Source: Peribacillus sp. FSL E2-0218 (GTDB taxonomy: Bacteria; Bacillota; Bacilli; Bacillales; DSM-1321). Taken from it: DNA of 64,000 nt. The notes beneath the pieces are model-generated. The model had not been told where the DNA came from. It did not search any database and worked only from the letters and a program-made list of their open reading frames with translations. The position numbers and the translations under genes were made by a program. The first letter of the stretch is position 1. Each line of letters starts with the position of its first letter. The stretch is taken from positions 4,343,501-4,407,500 of the forward strand of contig NZ_CP150304.1 of the NCBI RefSeq assembly GCF_037992945.1. Reading direction: 5' to 3'. Of the stretch, positions 34,949-43,003 are shown piece after piece.

Positions 34949-35153
34949 ATTTGGGGCACAGCAGATAATGGTATGTGGAAAGCGAATGATAAGAAAATCC
35001 TGATTACGCAGTCGGTGGATGGATTGGACATGTTAAACAAAAGTTTGGCGGCAAGGTCGAGATGAGGCAGGCATTGTTACAACCTTAAAACCATTGACTA
35101 TCACTTGGGAGAAAGAAGGATATTCCCAGCCAGATACTTTTCGTCTTAACTAA
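34949..35153 (+). pseudogene. Relic of an unknown coding sequence
   Basis: In the 411-base gap before argS, two frames on the + strand still read as protein: IWGTADNGMWKANDKKILIT then, after a shift, DEAGIVTTLKPLTITWEKEG ending in RLN and a TAA at 35151. Neither has a start or ribosome-binding site, and stops interrupt. A decayed gene, perhaps a secreted protein; the family is not recognised. The bases from 34803 to 34948 show nothing else. Confidence 0.45.
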
Positions 35154-35170
35154 ATCATCGAAGGAAATAT

Positions 35171-35198
35171 GGAGCCATTTCGAACACAAAACGGCTCC
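35171..35198 (-). terminator. Hairpin after argS
   Basis: GGAGCC..TTT / AAA..GGCTCC stem, 16 bases after the argS stop on the minus strand, followed by ATATTTCC. The T-run is weak. Confidence 0.6.
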
Positions 35199-35213
35199 TT
35201 TCAAGGTCATGCC

Positions 35214-36887
35214 TTACATTTGATTCGGCGCTGATATTCCCAACAATCGCAACGCATCCTTCAAGACGGCGGCCACGCAATAGGCGAATGAGAGCTTCAT
35301 TTGCTTCCACTCATCATCGACCAGTACCTTCGTATGTGCATAATACTTATTGAATGCGCGTGCCAACTGCAAGCTGAATTTGGCAATTTGTGATGGATCG
35401 GCTTGTTCAAAGGATTTTTGGACAATGCTCGGGAACTGCTCAAGCAGCTGGATCACGGGCCAAGCATATTCGCCCAATGCCTCAAACTCGATGGCCTGCT
35501 CTGTAAATTGCCCCTTTTCCAGCAATGATGAAATTCTGGCATGGGTGTATTGCACATACGGACCGGTTTCGCCCTCGAAATTCATCATTTGCTCCAATGA
35601 AAAGTCGATATCATTCATGCGATGATTCTTTAAATCATTAAAAATCACCGCTCCGACACCAACCTGCTTCGCAACCAGCTCCTTCTGTTCCAGCGCTTGG
35701 TTTTTTTCTTCAATATTGCGCTTCGCCGTTTCGATCGCCTCAGCCAACACATCTGCAAGCAGCACGACCTTCCCTTTACGTGTCGACATTTTCTTGCCGT
35801 CCTTCAGCATCATGCCAAACGCGACATGCTGTAAGTCCCTAGACCAATCATATCCCATCTTCCCGATCACCTTGAAGAGCTGTTTAAAATGCAAGGATTG
35901 TTCATTTCCGACGACATAAAAGGTTTTCTTGGCATCATACTGTTTTTTGCGATACAGTGCTGCGGCTAAATCACGTGTGGCATAAAGCGTCGCCCCGTCC
36001 GTTTTCGTAATCAAACAAGGAGGCATATCCTCCAACTCGACGACAAATGCTCCCTCCGATTGGGCAAGCAAGCCTTTTTCCTTCAGCTCCCCGACGACCG
36101 CATCCATTTTGTCATTGTAAAAGGCTTCGCCCGCAAAGGAATCAAAATGAATGCCCAATAACTCATAAATCGCAGCGAACTCCTGAAGTGAAGCATCCCT
36201 GAACCATTTCCAGAGGGCAAGCGACTCTTCATCACCCTCTTCAAGCGCCTTGAAGCTGGCGCGTGCTTGCTCATTCAGCGAATCCTCCGTTTCTGCAACA
36301 TCATGAAACTTCACATAAATCTTCAGTAATTCCTGGATCGGGGACGCTTCGATAGCCGCTTTGTCTCCCCAGAGCTTATAAGCCACAATCAATTTGCCGA
36401 ATTGCGTGCCCCAATCTCCCAAATGATTGATTCGCACAACATGGTAGCCATTCTTTTCAGCTATGTTAGCCAATGCGTTTCCGATCACCGTCGAGCGCAA
36501 ATGCCCCATCGAAAACGGTTTGGCAATATTCGGCGAGGAATAATCGATCACGACATTTTCCTTAGCAGGCTTCATCGAACCATACTGTTCCTTTTCACGT
36601 AATACTGCTTGAAGTACATTTTCCGTCACCCATTGCTGATTGACGAAGATATTGACATACCCCGACACTGCATTCACTTCCTGGATCATTCCATCGCTTA
36701 ACTTCCCAGCCACTTCCGAAGCGATCGACTGTGGGGACTTTCTCAGCTTCTTAGCAAGCGTAAAGCATGGAAAAGCAATATCCCCTAACTCGCTCATTTT
36801 AGGCTTTTCGATTAATTTTTCAATTTCACTTGCGGTCAATTCATGGTTTAATGCAGTTGAAAGTAAGGCAGCAATTGGTTGATTCAT
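35214..36887 (-). CDS. argS: Arginyl-tRNA synthetase
   Basis: 557 residues from the ATG at 36887, with GGAGGG ten bases upstream; ATG 36893 is too close to that site. Class I synthetase: N-terminal Add-1 domain, HIGH-type signature SSPNIAKPFSMGHLRST, KMSKS-type KKMSTRKGKVVLL, and the C-terminal anticodon-binding DALR domain (FNKYYAHTKVL; ALRLLGISAPNQM). Charges tRNA-Arg. The leader is an Arg T-box, so expression rises when uncharged tRNA-Arg accumulates. Could be the second argS of the genome; only one is visible here. Confidence 0.95.
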   Translation of the reverse strand: MNQPIAALLSTALNHELTASEIEKLIEKPKMSELGDIAFPCFTLAKKLRKSPQSIASEVAGKLSDGMIQEVNAVSGYVNIFVNQQWVTENVLQAVLREKEQYGSMKPAKENVVIDYSSPNIAKPFSMGHLRSTVIGNALANIAEKNGYHVVRINHLGDWGTQFGKLIVAYKLWGDKAAIEASPIQELLKIYVKFHDVAETEDSLNEQARASFKALEEGDEESLALWKWFRDASLQEFAAIYELLGIHFDSFAGEAFYNDKMDAVVGELKEKGLLAQSEGAFVVELEDMPPCLITKTDGATLYATRDLAAALYRKKQYDAKKTFYVVGNEQSLHFKQLFKVIGKMGYDWSRDLQHVAFGMMLKDGKKMSTRKGKVVLLADVLAEAIETAKRNIEEKNQALEQKELVAKQVGVGAVIFNDLKNHRMNDIDFSLEQMMNFEGETGPYVQYTHARISSLLEKGQFTEQAIEFEALGEYAWPVIQLLEQFPSIVQKSFEQADPSQIAKFSLQLARAFNKYYAHTKVLVDDEWKQMKLSFAYCVAAVLKDALRLLGISAPNQM

Positions 36888-36904
36888 CGTCATTTTCCCT
36901 CCTA

Positions 36905-37156
36905 AACAAAAAAGCCCCCGTCTCTTAATAAGAGACGAGAGCATGGATTCCCGTGGTACCACTCTAGTTGCCACAAATTGTGACCACTTTCCATTGTTAA
37001 CGGGGTGACTCCCCGATATTCCCTACTAACGTTTCAAGAAATTTCTCCAAAGTGCGCTTCATCCATTCGTCCTGCATCAGGCTCCCACCATCCCTGACTC
37101 GCTTGCCATTTCAAATGAACTACTCTCTTCATCATCGAATTTTCAATATTATGATT
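36905..37156 (-). promoter_or_regulatory. T-box riboswitch (Arg) upstream of argS
   Basis: Leader on the minus strand with the conserved T-box AGAGTGGTACCACGGG (complement of 36950-36965), stem I elements (AGCGAG, GGGATGGTGGGAGCCTGATG) and a specifier-loop context GAAG-CGC-ACTTTGGAG. CGC at 37054-37056 is an Arg codon, in agreement with the gene. A terminator (stem CCCGTCTCTT / AAGAGACG, T-run, 36907-36942) alternates with the antiterminator. T-boxes sense uncharged tRNA. Confidence 0.92.
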
Positions 37157-37162
37157 TTATCC

Positions 37163-37191
37163 ATATTACACAATTTTAAAAAACGTGTCAA
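37163..37191 (-). promoter_or_regulatory. SigA promoter of the argS T-box transcript
   Basis: Minus strand: TTGACA (37191-37186), 17-base spacer, TAATAT (37168-37163). Consensus -35 and good -10. The -35 box begins five bases after the last base of the desR-like stop codon. Confidence 0.85.
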
Positions 37192-37195
37192 CACC

Positions 37196-37708
37196 TCAAC
37201 CGGTCGGTGCCTTCATTTTATCCTTGATTGTGGACAAATAATTCCTTACCGCCCCGATTGCGTTAGGCTGCAAAATCGCAGACCCTGATTCAGCTTGACC
37301 GTCAGCATGGCAAGCAGCCACATCCGTGAGCTCTGGGGAGTACAGTCTCATGCCATCCATGATACGGCGGATCGAGCAGGCTAACTCGTCACTCGGGTTA
37401 TCCTTCAATAAATAACCACTTACCTTCGCCTTGAGCGCTCGTTGAAAATGACCATCCCGTCGAAACGTCGTTAAAATAATCACCTTGCATGCACATGCCT
37501 GTAAAGCTTCCGCTGCCTCCAGTCCGCTCATGACCGGCATCTCCATATCCATGATGCAGACATCCGGATGCAATTGGTGCACAAGGGCAATCGCTTCCTC
37601 CCCATTGCTGGCCTGGCCGACGATTTCGATATCTTCTTCAAGATCGAGTAGAGAACTAATCGCTTCTAAAAGCATTTCCTGATACTCTGCAATCACGATT
37701 CGAATCAC
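37196..37708 (-). pseudogene. Decayed DesR response regulator
   Basis: 170 residues from a GTG at 37708 with AAGGAGG nine bases upstream. The receiver domain closely follows B. subtilis DesR (phospho-Asp in PDVCIMDMEMP, Thr in IILTTF, Lys in GYLLKD). But the acidic pocket reads IAEYQEML where DesR has an Asp for the Tyr. The LuxR-type HTH has lost the LTDREKE block, carries many substitutions (residue matches resume at AVRNYLSTIKDKM) and stops early at KAPTG. DNA binding is probably lost. The DesK kinase gene that normally lies before desR is absent. Confidence 0.75.
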
Positions 37709-37742
37709 TTTACGTTCCCTCCTTGATCGAATAACCAACAAA

Positions 37743-37776
37743 GACTCCCCCAAATCCAAGGATTATGAAGGGAGTC
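37743..37776 (-). terminator. Terminator after des
   Basis: Minus strand GACTCCC...GGGAGTC followed by TTTGTTGG, 17 bases after the des stop and before the desR-like start. Confidence 0.65.
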
Positions 37777-37792
37777 CGAAATCACATTGGTG

Positions 37793-38824
37793 TCATAGTT
37801 CAGATTTCACTTGAACAGGCACACTTTTTTTCGTTATATATTTTATGTCCTTAAAGCTAACAAAATTCTTGTTTTCTTCATCCCATAAGCGGAAACGGAG
37901 CGACTGCAAGCTTGTCGCAAGCGTGATCGTCGGGACGTTCTCCAAAGGCTCCGTATTATTGTGAGCCATTTCCAATTTATAGTTAGGAACCCTTGGACTC
38001 AAATGATGCACATGATGGTAGCCGATATTGCCTGTAAGGAACTGCATCAATTTCGGAAGCTTATAAAAAGAACTTCCTTCCACTGCTGCCAATACATATT
38101 CCCACTCCTCATTTTCTTCAAAATAAGAGTCCTCGAATGTGTGCTGGACGTAAAACAGCCAAATGCCCACTGAACCAGAAATCATGAAGATGGTACCTTG
38201 TACCAGAAGGAACGACTGCCAGCCTACGGCCAGGCAAAGCAATACTACTAGAACGGCGATCAATGCATTCGTCAAATACGTATTCATTTTTTCCTTCTTT
38301 CTAGCACCTTTACGGTTGAACCTATTCTTAAGAAGGAATACATAAATCGGACCCAAACCAAACATGACCAATGGATTGCGATAAAAACGATAGGCAAAAC
38401 GAAGCTTAAGCGGCGCTGCCAAATATTCATCCACCGTAAGGGTCCAGATATCGCCTGTCCCCCGCTTATCCAAGTTGCCGCTTGTAGCGTGATGAACCGA
38501 ATGCTCATGACCCCATTGATCAAAAGGGAATAAAGTCAAAACACCCATACATGTCCCGACTATTCTATTTGCACGGCGATTTTTAAAAAAGGAATGATGT
38601 GTACAATCATGAAAAATGATGAAGATTCGTGTCAGGAAGCCCGCAGCCAGTATGGCTGGGATCAAAGTTAACCAATATGATACGGAAAGGCTCATATAAG
38701 CAAGGTACCATAAAATAAGAAACGGTCCGATCGTATTGATGATCTGCCAGATACTTTCCTTTGTCGTTGATTGTTCAAAAGGAGCAATTTGTTTTCTCAA
38801 ATTTTTCGTATTTTGTATAGTCAT
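37793..38824 (-). CDS. des: Membrane fatty-acid desaturase
   Basis: 343 residues, acyl-lipid desaturase. Three histidine boxes carry the di-iron ligands: HDCTHHS (about residue 72), HEHSVHH (about 105) and HHVHH (about 273). Four transmembrane spans around 30-65 and 190-230. It introduces a cis double bond in membrane phospholipid acyl chains, in B. subtilis at delta-5 on cold shock. The upstream region keeps DesR-like dyads and a -10 without a good -35, as for an activator-dependent promoter, although the local DesR is broken. Confidence 0.92.
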   Translation of the reverse strand: MTIQNTKNLRKQIAPFEQSTTKESIWQIINTIGPFLILWYLAYMSLSVSYWLTLIPAILAAGFLTRIFIIFHDCTHHSFFKNRRANRIVGTCMGVLTLFPFDQWGHEHSVHHATSGNLDKRGTGDIWTLTVDEYLAAPLKLRFAYRFYRNPLVMFGLGPIYVFLLKNRFNRKGARKKEKMNTYLTNALIAVLVVLLCLAVGWQSFLLVQGTIFMISGSVGIWLFYVQHTFEDSYFEENEEWEYVLAAVEGSSFYKLPKLMQFLTGNIGYHHVHHLSPRVPNYKLEMAHNNTEPLENVPTITLATSLQSLRFRLWDEENKNFVSFKDIKYITKKSVPVQVKSEL

Positions 38825-38860
38825 TAATCAATTGCACTTCCCTTTATATGTCGTAACCTT

Positions 38861-38925
38861 ATTATAAGGAAATGATCATGACATTATTAGTACCAGGTGT
38901 CATGACGAGCAGGTGACATATGTCA
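38861..38925 (-). promoter_or_regulatory. des promoter with DesR-like dyads
   Basis: -10 TATAAT (38866-38861, minus strand) with no consensus -35. Upstream lie ATGATCATGACAT (38872-38884), GTGTCATGAC (38898-38907) and the perfect palindrome TGACATATGTCA (38914-38925). These TCATGAC-type repeats match the arrangement recalled for DesR activation sites at the B. subtilis des promoter. Confidence 0.6.
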
Positions 38926-38989
38926 TATACAAAAATTTCCCAACTGCGCATCACTAGAATATGAAAAATGGTAGAAACCCCAACTTCGT

Positions 38990-39175
38990 TTTTATCCTTT
39001 ATCATCTACGAAATCTTCATTTCATCCGCAAGTTTGGTGCCTTTATCAACGGATTCAGCATTTTTTCTGCAAGTTTGGCGCTTTTATCGACGAGTTCAGC
39101 GTTTTATCTGCAAGTTTGGCGCTTTTATCGACGAGTTCAGCGTTTTATCTTCGAATTGGTCACTGTATCGAAGAC
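38990..39175. repeat. Tandem array, 41-bp unit made of two 20-21 bp halves
   Basis: Three near-identical copies of a 41-bp unit starting GCAAGTTTGGCGCTTTTATC and then GACGAGTTCAGCGTTTTATC, plus degraded half-units at both ends. Copies 2 and 3 differ hardly at all. Related in style to the array at 42706. It fills the gap between the des promoter and a wall-hydrolase gene. Apparent long frames across it are artefacts of the repeat period. Confidence 0.8.
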
Positions 39176-39275
39176 TTCCCTCATTTCTTCCACAATGTAC
39201 CTCTATGTTGTCGTGATTCTCCATAGTAAACTAGTGAAGTTAAAATGATCAACATTTAAGGAGAATAGAATAATA

Positions 39276-40793
39276 GTGAAAAAACACGTTGGATGTCTTA
39301 TTATGTTAAGCCTTCTTTGTATTTGTTTCTTTCCAGAAAGCGGCAAGGCAGCAAGCAATACCTTGTACGTAGGCTCGGTTAAAGCGGATAATACAAAGGT
39401 TTACAGCTCTCCTGCACTCGGTTCCACTATACGCAAGACCTTGAAAAAGGGCGAACGTTTTCCCGTCATTTCGACTGTCACCGGGGATTCGGCAAAGCCT
39501 ATTGTGCATACAGTCATAGCCGGAAACACATTATGGAAGGTAGCCAATCAATATGGTGTTTCGATCGGTGATATACAAAAAGAAAACAAATTAGGTTCTT
39601 CCGATATCATCGTTGGCCAAAAGCTGAAGATTCCTCAAAAATATAAGATACATACCGTTGTATCAGGTGATACATTGTGGAAAATCTCGAATAAATACGA
39701 GGTAGCCGTGAGCGATTTGACAAAATTGAATAATTTGCGGAAGACTTCACTTAACGTCGGGCAAAAATTGAAGCTTCCCGATTATTACTACCAGGTTCAA
39801 TTGCTTGACGGTAAAAAAGGCTGGATCAAGAAATCTCTCTTTCCTAAAAAGGCGCAAAAGCGTATCGTCATGGGCTGGAAACATAATGGATCGCAGGAAA
39901 ACTACACCCAGCAGCTTAAACAGCCCAACTTGAATGTAGTATCTCCACGTTCCTATACACTGACGGATACCGGTCATTTCGTTTCCGCTTCTGTCGATAC
40001 AAAATACGTCCAAACCGCTCATAAACAAGGAAAAAAAGTGTGGCAGCTGATTGGCAATAAATTCGATCCCGCTTTAACTGGTTCTGTACTGGGCAATGAA
40101 AAAAAACGCCAGAAACTGGTTACAGCTTTGCGCGATTCACTAGTTAAAACGAACAGTGATGGAATCAATGTCGATTTTGAAAACATCGATCCCAAAAATA
40201 AGAAAGACTTTGTCCTTTTCATAAGCGAATTGAAAAAAGCGCTAAAACCTCATGGAATCACGATATCCGTGGATGTCACCCGGGAAAACGAAGATCCGTT
40301 TTGGTCAAAAAGCCTCGATAGGAAGGAACTTGGCAAAATCGCGGACTATATCATCATCATGGGGTATGACGAACATTGGGGCGGAAGTCCAGTGGCTGGG
40401 TCGGTTTCCTCCTTGCCTTGGATCAAAGAAGGAACCAGGCTTTTAATGAAGGACGTGCCTGCCCATAAAATCATCCTGGCGGTGCCATTTTATACGCGGG
40501 AATGGGTAACCGATTTATCGACCGGTAAAGTGACAAGCCATGACCGCAACATGGCTGAGGTCAACCGTATCGTTTCGGCTCATAAACTTAAAAAAGTATG
40601 GGATAAAAACACCTCACAAAATTACGTCGAATACACATCCAAAGGTGAAAAACATCAAATATGGATGGAAGATAAAAAATCGATGACGCTTCGTCTTGAC
40701 CTTGTCAGACAAAACCAACTAGGCGGGGTAGCCGCTTGGTACATCGGAGCGGAAACGGTTGATATTTGGGATGTCTATCACTTTAATCAATGA
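39276..40793 (+). CDS. Secreted LysM / GH18 wall hydrolase
   Basis: 505 residues from a GTG with AAGGAG upstream. Signal peptide (residues 1-25, cleavage after GKAA), SH3b-like first half (TLYVGSVKADNTKVYSSPAL), then two LysM repeats (VHTVIAGNTLWKVANQYGVS and IHTVVSGDTLWKISNKYEVA), then the strand YYQVQLLDGKKGWIKKSLF that looks like the end of the same SH3b fold, and a GH18 catalytic domain with DGINVDFENI (Glu is the acid). Cuts peptidoglycan or cortex glucosaminyl bonds, like YaaH/SleL relatives. Ends at a terminator shared with a convergent gene. Confidence 0.88.
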   Translation: MKKHVGCLIMLSLLCICFFPESGKAASNTLYVGSVKADNTKVYSSPALGSTIRKTLKKGERFPVISTVTGDSAKPIVHTVIAGNTLWKVANQYGVSIGDIQKENKLGSSDIIVGQKLKIPQKYKIHTVVSGDTLWKISNKYEVAVSDLTKLNNLRKTSLNVGQKLKLPDYYYQVQLLDGKKGWIKKSLFPKKAQKRIVMGWKHNGSQENYTQQLKQPNLNVVSPRSYTLTDTGHFVSASVDTKYVQTAHKQGKKVWQLIGNKFDPALTGSVLGNEKKRQKLVTALRDSLVKTNSDGINVDFENIDPKNKKDFVLFISELKKALKPHGITISVDVTRENEDPFWSKSLDRKELGKIADYIIIMGYDEHWGGSPVAGSVSSLPWIKEGTRLLMKDVPAHKIILAVPFYTREWVTDLSTGKVTSHDRNMAEVNRIVSAHKLKKVWDKNTSQNYVEYTSKGEKHQIWMEDKKSMTLRLDLVRQNQLGGVAAWYIGAETVDIWDVYHFNQ

Positions 40794-40803
40794 ATAAGTA
40801 GAA

Positions 40804-40832
40804 AAAAGGCCTCACATGGTGTGGGGCCTTTT
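40804..40832. terminator. Bidirectional terminator overlapping the next gene's stop
   Basis: AAAAGGCCTCACA-TGG-TGTGGGGCCTTTT. The stop codon and last codons of the leftward transporter gene (stop at 40812-40814) are part of the stem. Confidence 0.88.
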
Positions 40833-41708
40833 CTGCATGACCTCATTTTCAGTCGGTCTTGTCGTCATGAGTGAATAGATCATCCCAAGAAAAATCAATG
40901 AAATGCCAAAGATTTGAACCATGTTCGGCACAAATCCCGAAAGCAGGATATCCAATAGGATGGCAACTGCCGGATCCACAAAAATCATGAAGGACACTAC
41001 ATTTGTAGGCAAATGACGAATGCTATTGAAAAACAAAAGATAAACGACGCCAGTATGGACGATGCCGGTCAGTACCGTGTAAAACCATTGCGAAGCATGC
41101 AGCGTTGTGTACGCGTGGAAATCAACAAATGGAAGCAGCAGTAAAAAGCCGATGAACATTTGCAGGAACGTGGTCGCATACACACTCGTCTTTGTAATCG
41201 ACTTTCCTAAAAGCATCGTTGCCGCATAGAAAAACGCCGCGATGATGCCATACATGATTCCTTCCCATTCAGGAGATGACGATTGAAAACCATCCGTTCC
41301 CATGATCAGTAATGTGCCTATGAAACATAGTGATATGGCCAGGATGGAGAATAAAGACAGCCTCTCCCTGAAGATGAAGCTGCCGATGATCAGCACAATG
41401 ATCGGGGCTAAATGATAGAGCGAAATCGCAATGGTCACCGAAATCAGCTCAAATGATTTAAAGAGGAATATCCAGTTTAACAAGTTGGCCACCGCACAAA
41501 AACTAATCAACATTCCCTCTCTGACATCCCATTTCTCCCGTTTGAAATGCCCTGTAGCCATCCAGGCCGCACATAGGAATACCGCAGCACAGATACAGCG
41601 AACAAAAACCAATTCCAATGCTGGAAGTCCCGTCCGTTCCGAAAAGAAACCGACGGAACCAAAGATCGCCATCGCCACCGACAGCTGAAGAACGGCCATT
41701 CTATTCAT
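40812..41708 (-). CDS. EamA/DMT-family transporter
   Basis: 298 residues, ten transmembrane helices in two EamA repeats (MAIFGSVGFFSERTGLPALE at the start; GIIAAFFYAATMLLGKSITK at the start of the second). Drug/metabolite exporter superfamily, often amino-acid or nucleoside efflux. Substrate unknown. Single gene; its stop codon lies inside the shared terminator hairpin. Confidence 0.88.
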   Translation of the reverse strand: MNRMAVLQLSVAMAIFGSVGFFSERTGLPALELVFVRCICAAVFLCAAWMATGHFKREKWDVREGMLISFCAVANLLNWIFLFKSFELISVTIAISLYHLAPIIVLIIGSFIFRERLSLFSILAISLCFIGTLLIMGTDGFQSSSPEWEGIMYGIIAAFFYAATMLLGKSITKTSVYATTFLQMFIGFLLLLPFVDFHAYTTLHASQWFYTVLTGIVHTGVVYLLFFNSIRHLPTNVVSFMIFVDPAVAILLDILLSGFVPNMVQIFGISLIFLGMIYSLMTTRPTENEVMQKRPHTM

Positions 41709-41898
41709 GTACTCTCTCCTAACCTATTCGTTTTAGCTTATGCTATCATTTCTCGGGCATTCCGTCACGAGTGATGATATTGGCCCACATTTACAACGGC
41801 TATCCCGGGGTAGAGTCGACCAAACGACTGCCTATTCACGTAAATTGTATTAAAGGTCCAGCTTGCCTTTTTTCTTAAACCAACAAACATGAACAATG

Positions 41899-41928
41899 AA
41901 AAATCTCCTTTCGGTTAAAAGGAGATTC
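41899..41928 (-). terminator. Terminator of the zinc-ribbon gene
   Basis: Minus strand AATCTCCTTTT-AACCG-AAAGGAGATT followed by TTTC, 15 bases after the stop at 41943. Confidence 0.85.
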
Positions 41929-41942
41929 TCTGCTTACCGTGA

Positions 41943-42146
41943 TCATCCGAAGAATAAATCGAGCAAATTACTGCCTGCCGATGATTGCTTATTATAAAAC
42001 TCCGAATAACCGCACTGCTTGCAATACACGACCGTGAATTGATTATTCTGGACATCGAACATCTTTGACAACCCTGTTCCAGTCATGGCTACGTCCTTCT
42101 TGGCCGCATCCTTGCTGCCGCATTTCAAGCACCCTTTTTCATTCAT
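41943..42146 (-). CDS. Small zinc-ribbon protein
   Basis: 67 residues with a four-cysteine zinc ribbon: CLKCGS near the start and YCKQCGYSEFYN near residue 42, ending in a hydrophobic LLDLFFG. Good GGGAGAG site. Proteins of this size and pattern are common in Bacilli as nucleic-acid-binding or regulatory zinc ribbons. It lies 39 bases after the DUF2500-like gene and is probably co-transcribed with it. Confidence 0.8.
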   Translation of the reverse strand: MNEKGCLKCGSKDAAKKDVAMTGTGLSKMFDVQNNQFTVVYCKQCGYSEFYNKQSSAGSNLLDLFFG

Positions 42147-42185
42147 GATTTCACTCTCCCGAATTTTAGTTACAGAGCTCAGCGA

Positions 42186-42587
42186 TTATGAGACTCCATG
42201 ATCCTTCCTGGCAAAACCAAGATACCTTGTTCCTTGGAAGGTTAACGTACCGCTATCCCCTTCTGCAAGCATCCCAAACTCCTTGCCCGAAAGATGGAAT
42301 TCGAACCGATCTCCACCCTCAAATTCAAAAGTAATGTAATAGGCCGTTGAGCTACTTTGCGAAGAGATATGTTGCTCGTTTGTGTGAACATGTCCCGTCA
42401 CTTTCGTCCGTTTACTTTTCACAACGGCAGGAACAGCCAAACGTGGGGATTCCTCGTTTTTCTTCCATTGACTGAGCCCGTTGATTAATTGAAAGATAAA
42501 AAGGATAAAAAGGATAACAAACATGATTCCGATTAAGTCTGAAGCCCCGCTGAACATCCAATCCTCACTTACATCAAAGCCGTCCAT
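42186..42587 (-). CDS. DUF2500-family membrane protein
   Basis: 133 residues: an N-terminal transmembrane helix (IGIMFVILFILFIFQLINGL) and a soluble beta-rich domain with the DUF2500 signature AYYITFEFEGGDRFEFHLSG and GTLTFQGTRYLGF. GGGGGG site two bases before the start region. Function unknown; homologous to E. coli YhhM. Likely in one transcript with the zinc-ribbon gene. Confidence 0.82.
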   Translation of the reverse strand: MDGFDVSEDWMFSGASDLIGIMFVILFILFIFQLINGLSQWKKNEESPRLAVPAVVKSKRTKVTGHVHTNEQHISSQSSSTAYYITFEFEGGDRFEFHLSGKEFGMLAEGDSGTLTFQGTRYLGFARKDHGVS

Positions 42588-42705
42588 GTCCCCCCCCTTT
42601 TCCAGATGTTAACATATACGAATGAACCAGAAAAAAGTTTCATCCTGCACGCTTCCATATGAGGGTGTGAAAAGAATAAGGAAAATGGCAAAACTCATCC
42701 ATTTT

Positions 42706-42996
42706 GCGACTTTACTCATGAATTTTTCAACTTTACTCGCGAGTTGGTGCTTTTCTCAATGTTCCGGCGCTTTACTCGTCTGATTTCGGCCCTTTACTCG
42801 CGAGTTTTGCACCTTTACTCGCAAATTTGACGACTTTTCTCGCGAATTTAGCACTTTTACTCGCGAGTTTGACGACTTTACTCGCGAATTGGCACTTTCC
42901 TCAAAGTTTGGGCGATCTACTCGCCAATTCTGCACCTTTACTCGCGAATTAGGGCTTTTCTCAATGTTGCGGCGCTTTACTCGCGGATTTTGCATC
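42706..42996. repeat. Array of about 14 degenerate 19-21 bp units (CTTTACTCGCGAATTTGGCA)
   Basis: About 290 bp of units with the core TTTACTCGCGAGTTT and a variable linker (TGCAC, GACGA, GGCA). Alternating TTACTCGCG and TTTCTCAA variants occur. Reading the minus strand gives a false protein with repeated NSRVK motifs. The array ends eight bases before the stop of the gene at 43004, so it is the 3' flank of that gene. Confidence 0.85.
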
Positions 42997-43003
42997 CATA
43001 CAA

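Noticed and set aside
42756..42995. 79-aa protein with NSRVK repeats
   Set aside because: It is the translation of the repeat array in one frame; no ribosome-binding site. Same for the frames at 38961-39248.
42706..42996. CRISPR array
   Set aside because: Units of 19-21 bp follow each other without unique spacers of 30+ bp, the cores vary, and no cas genes are near. The same applies to the arrays at 17023, 38990 and 47113.
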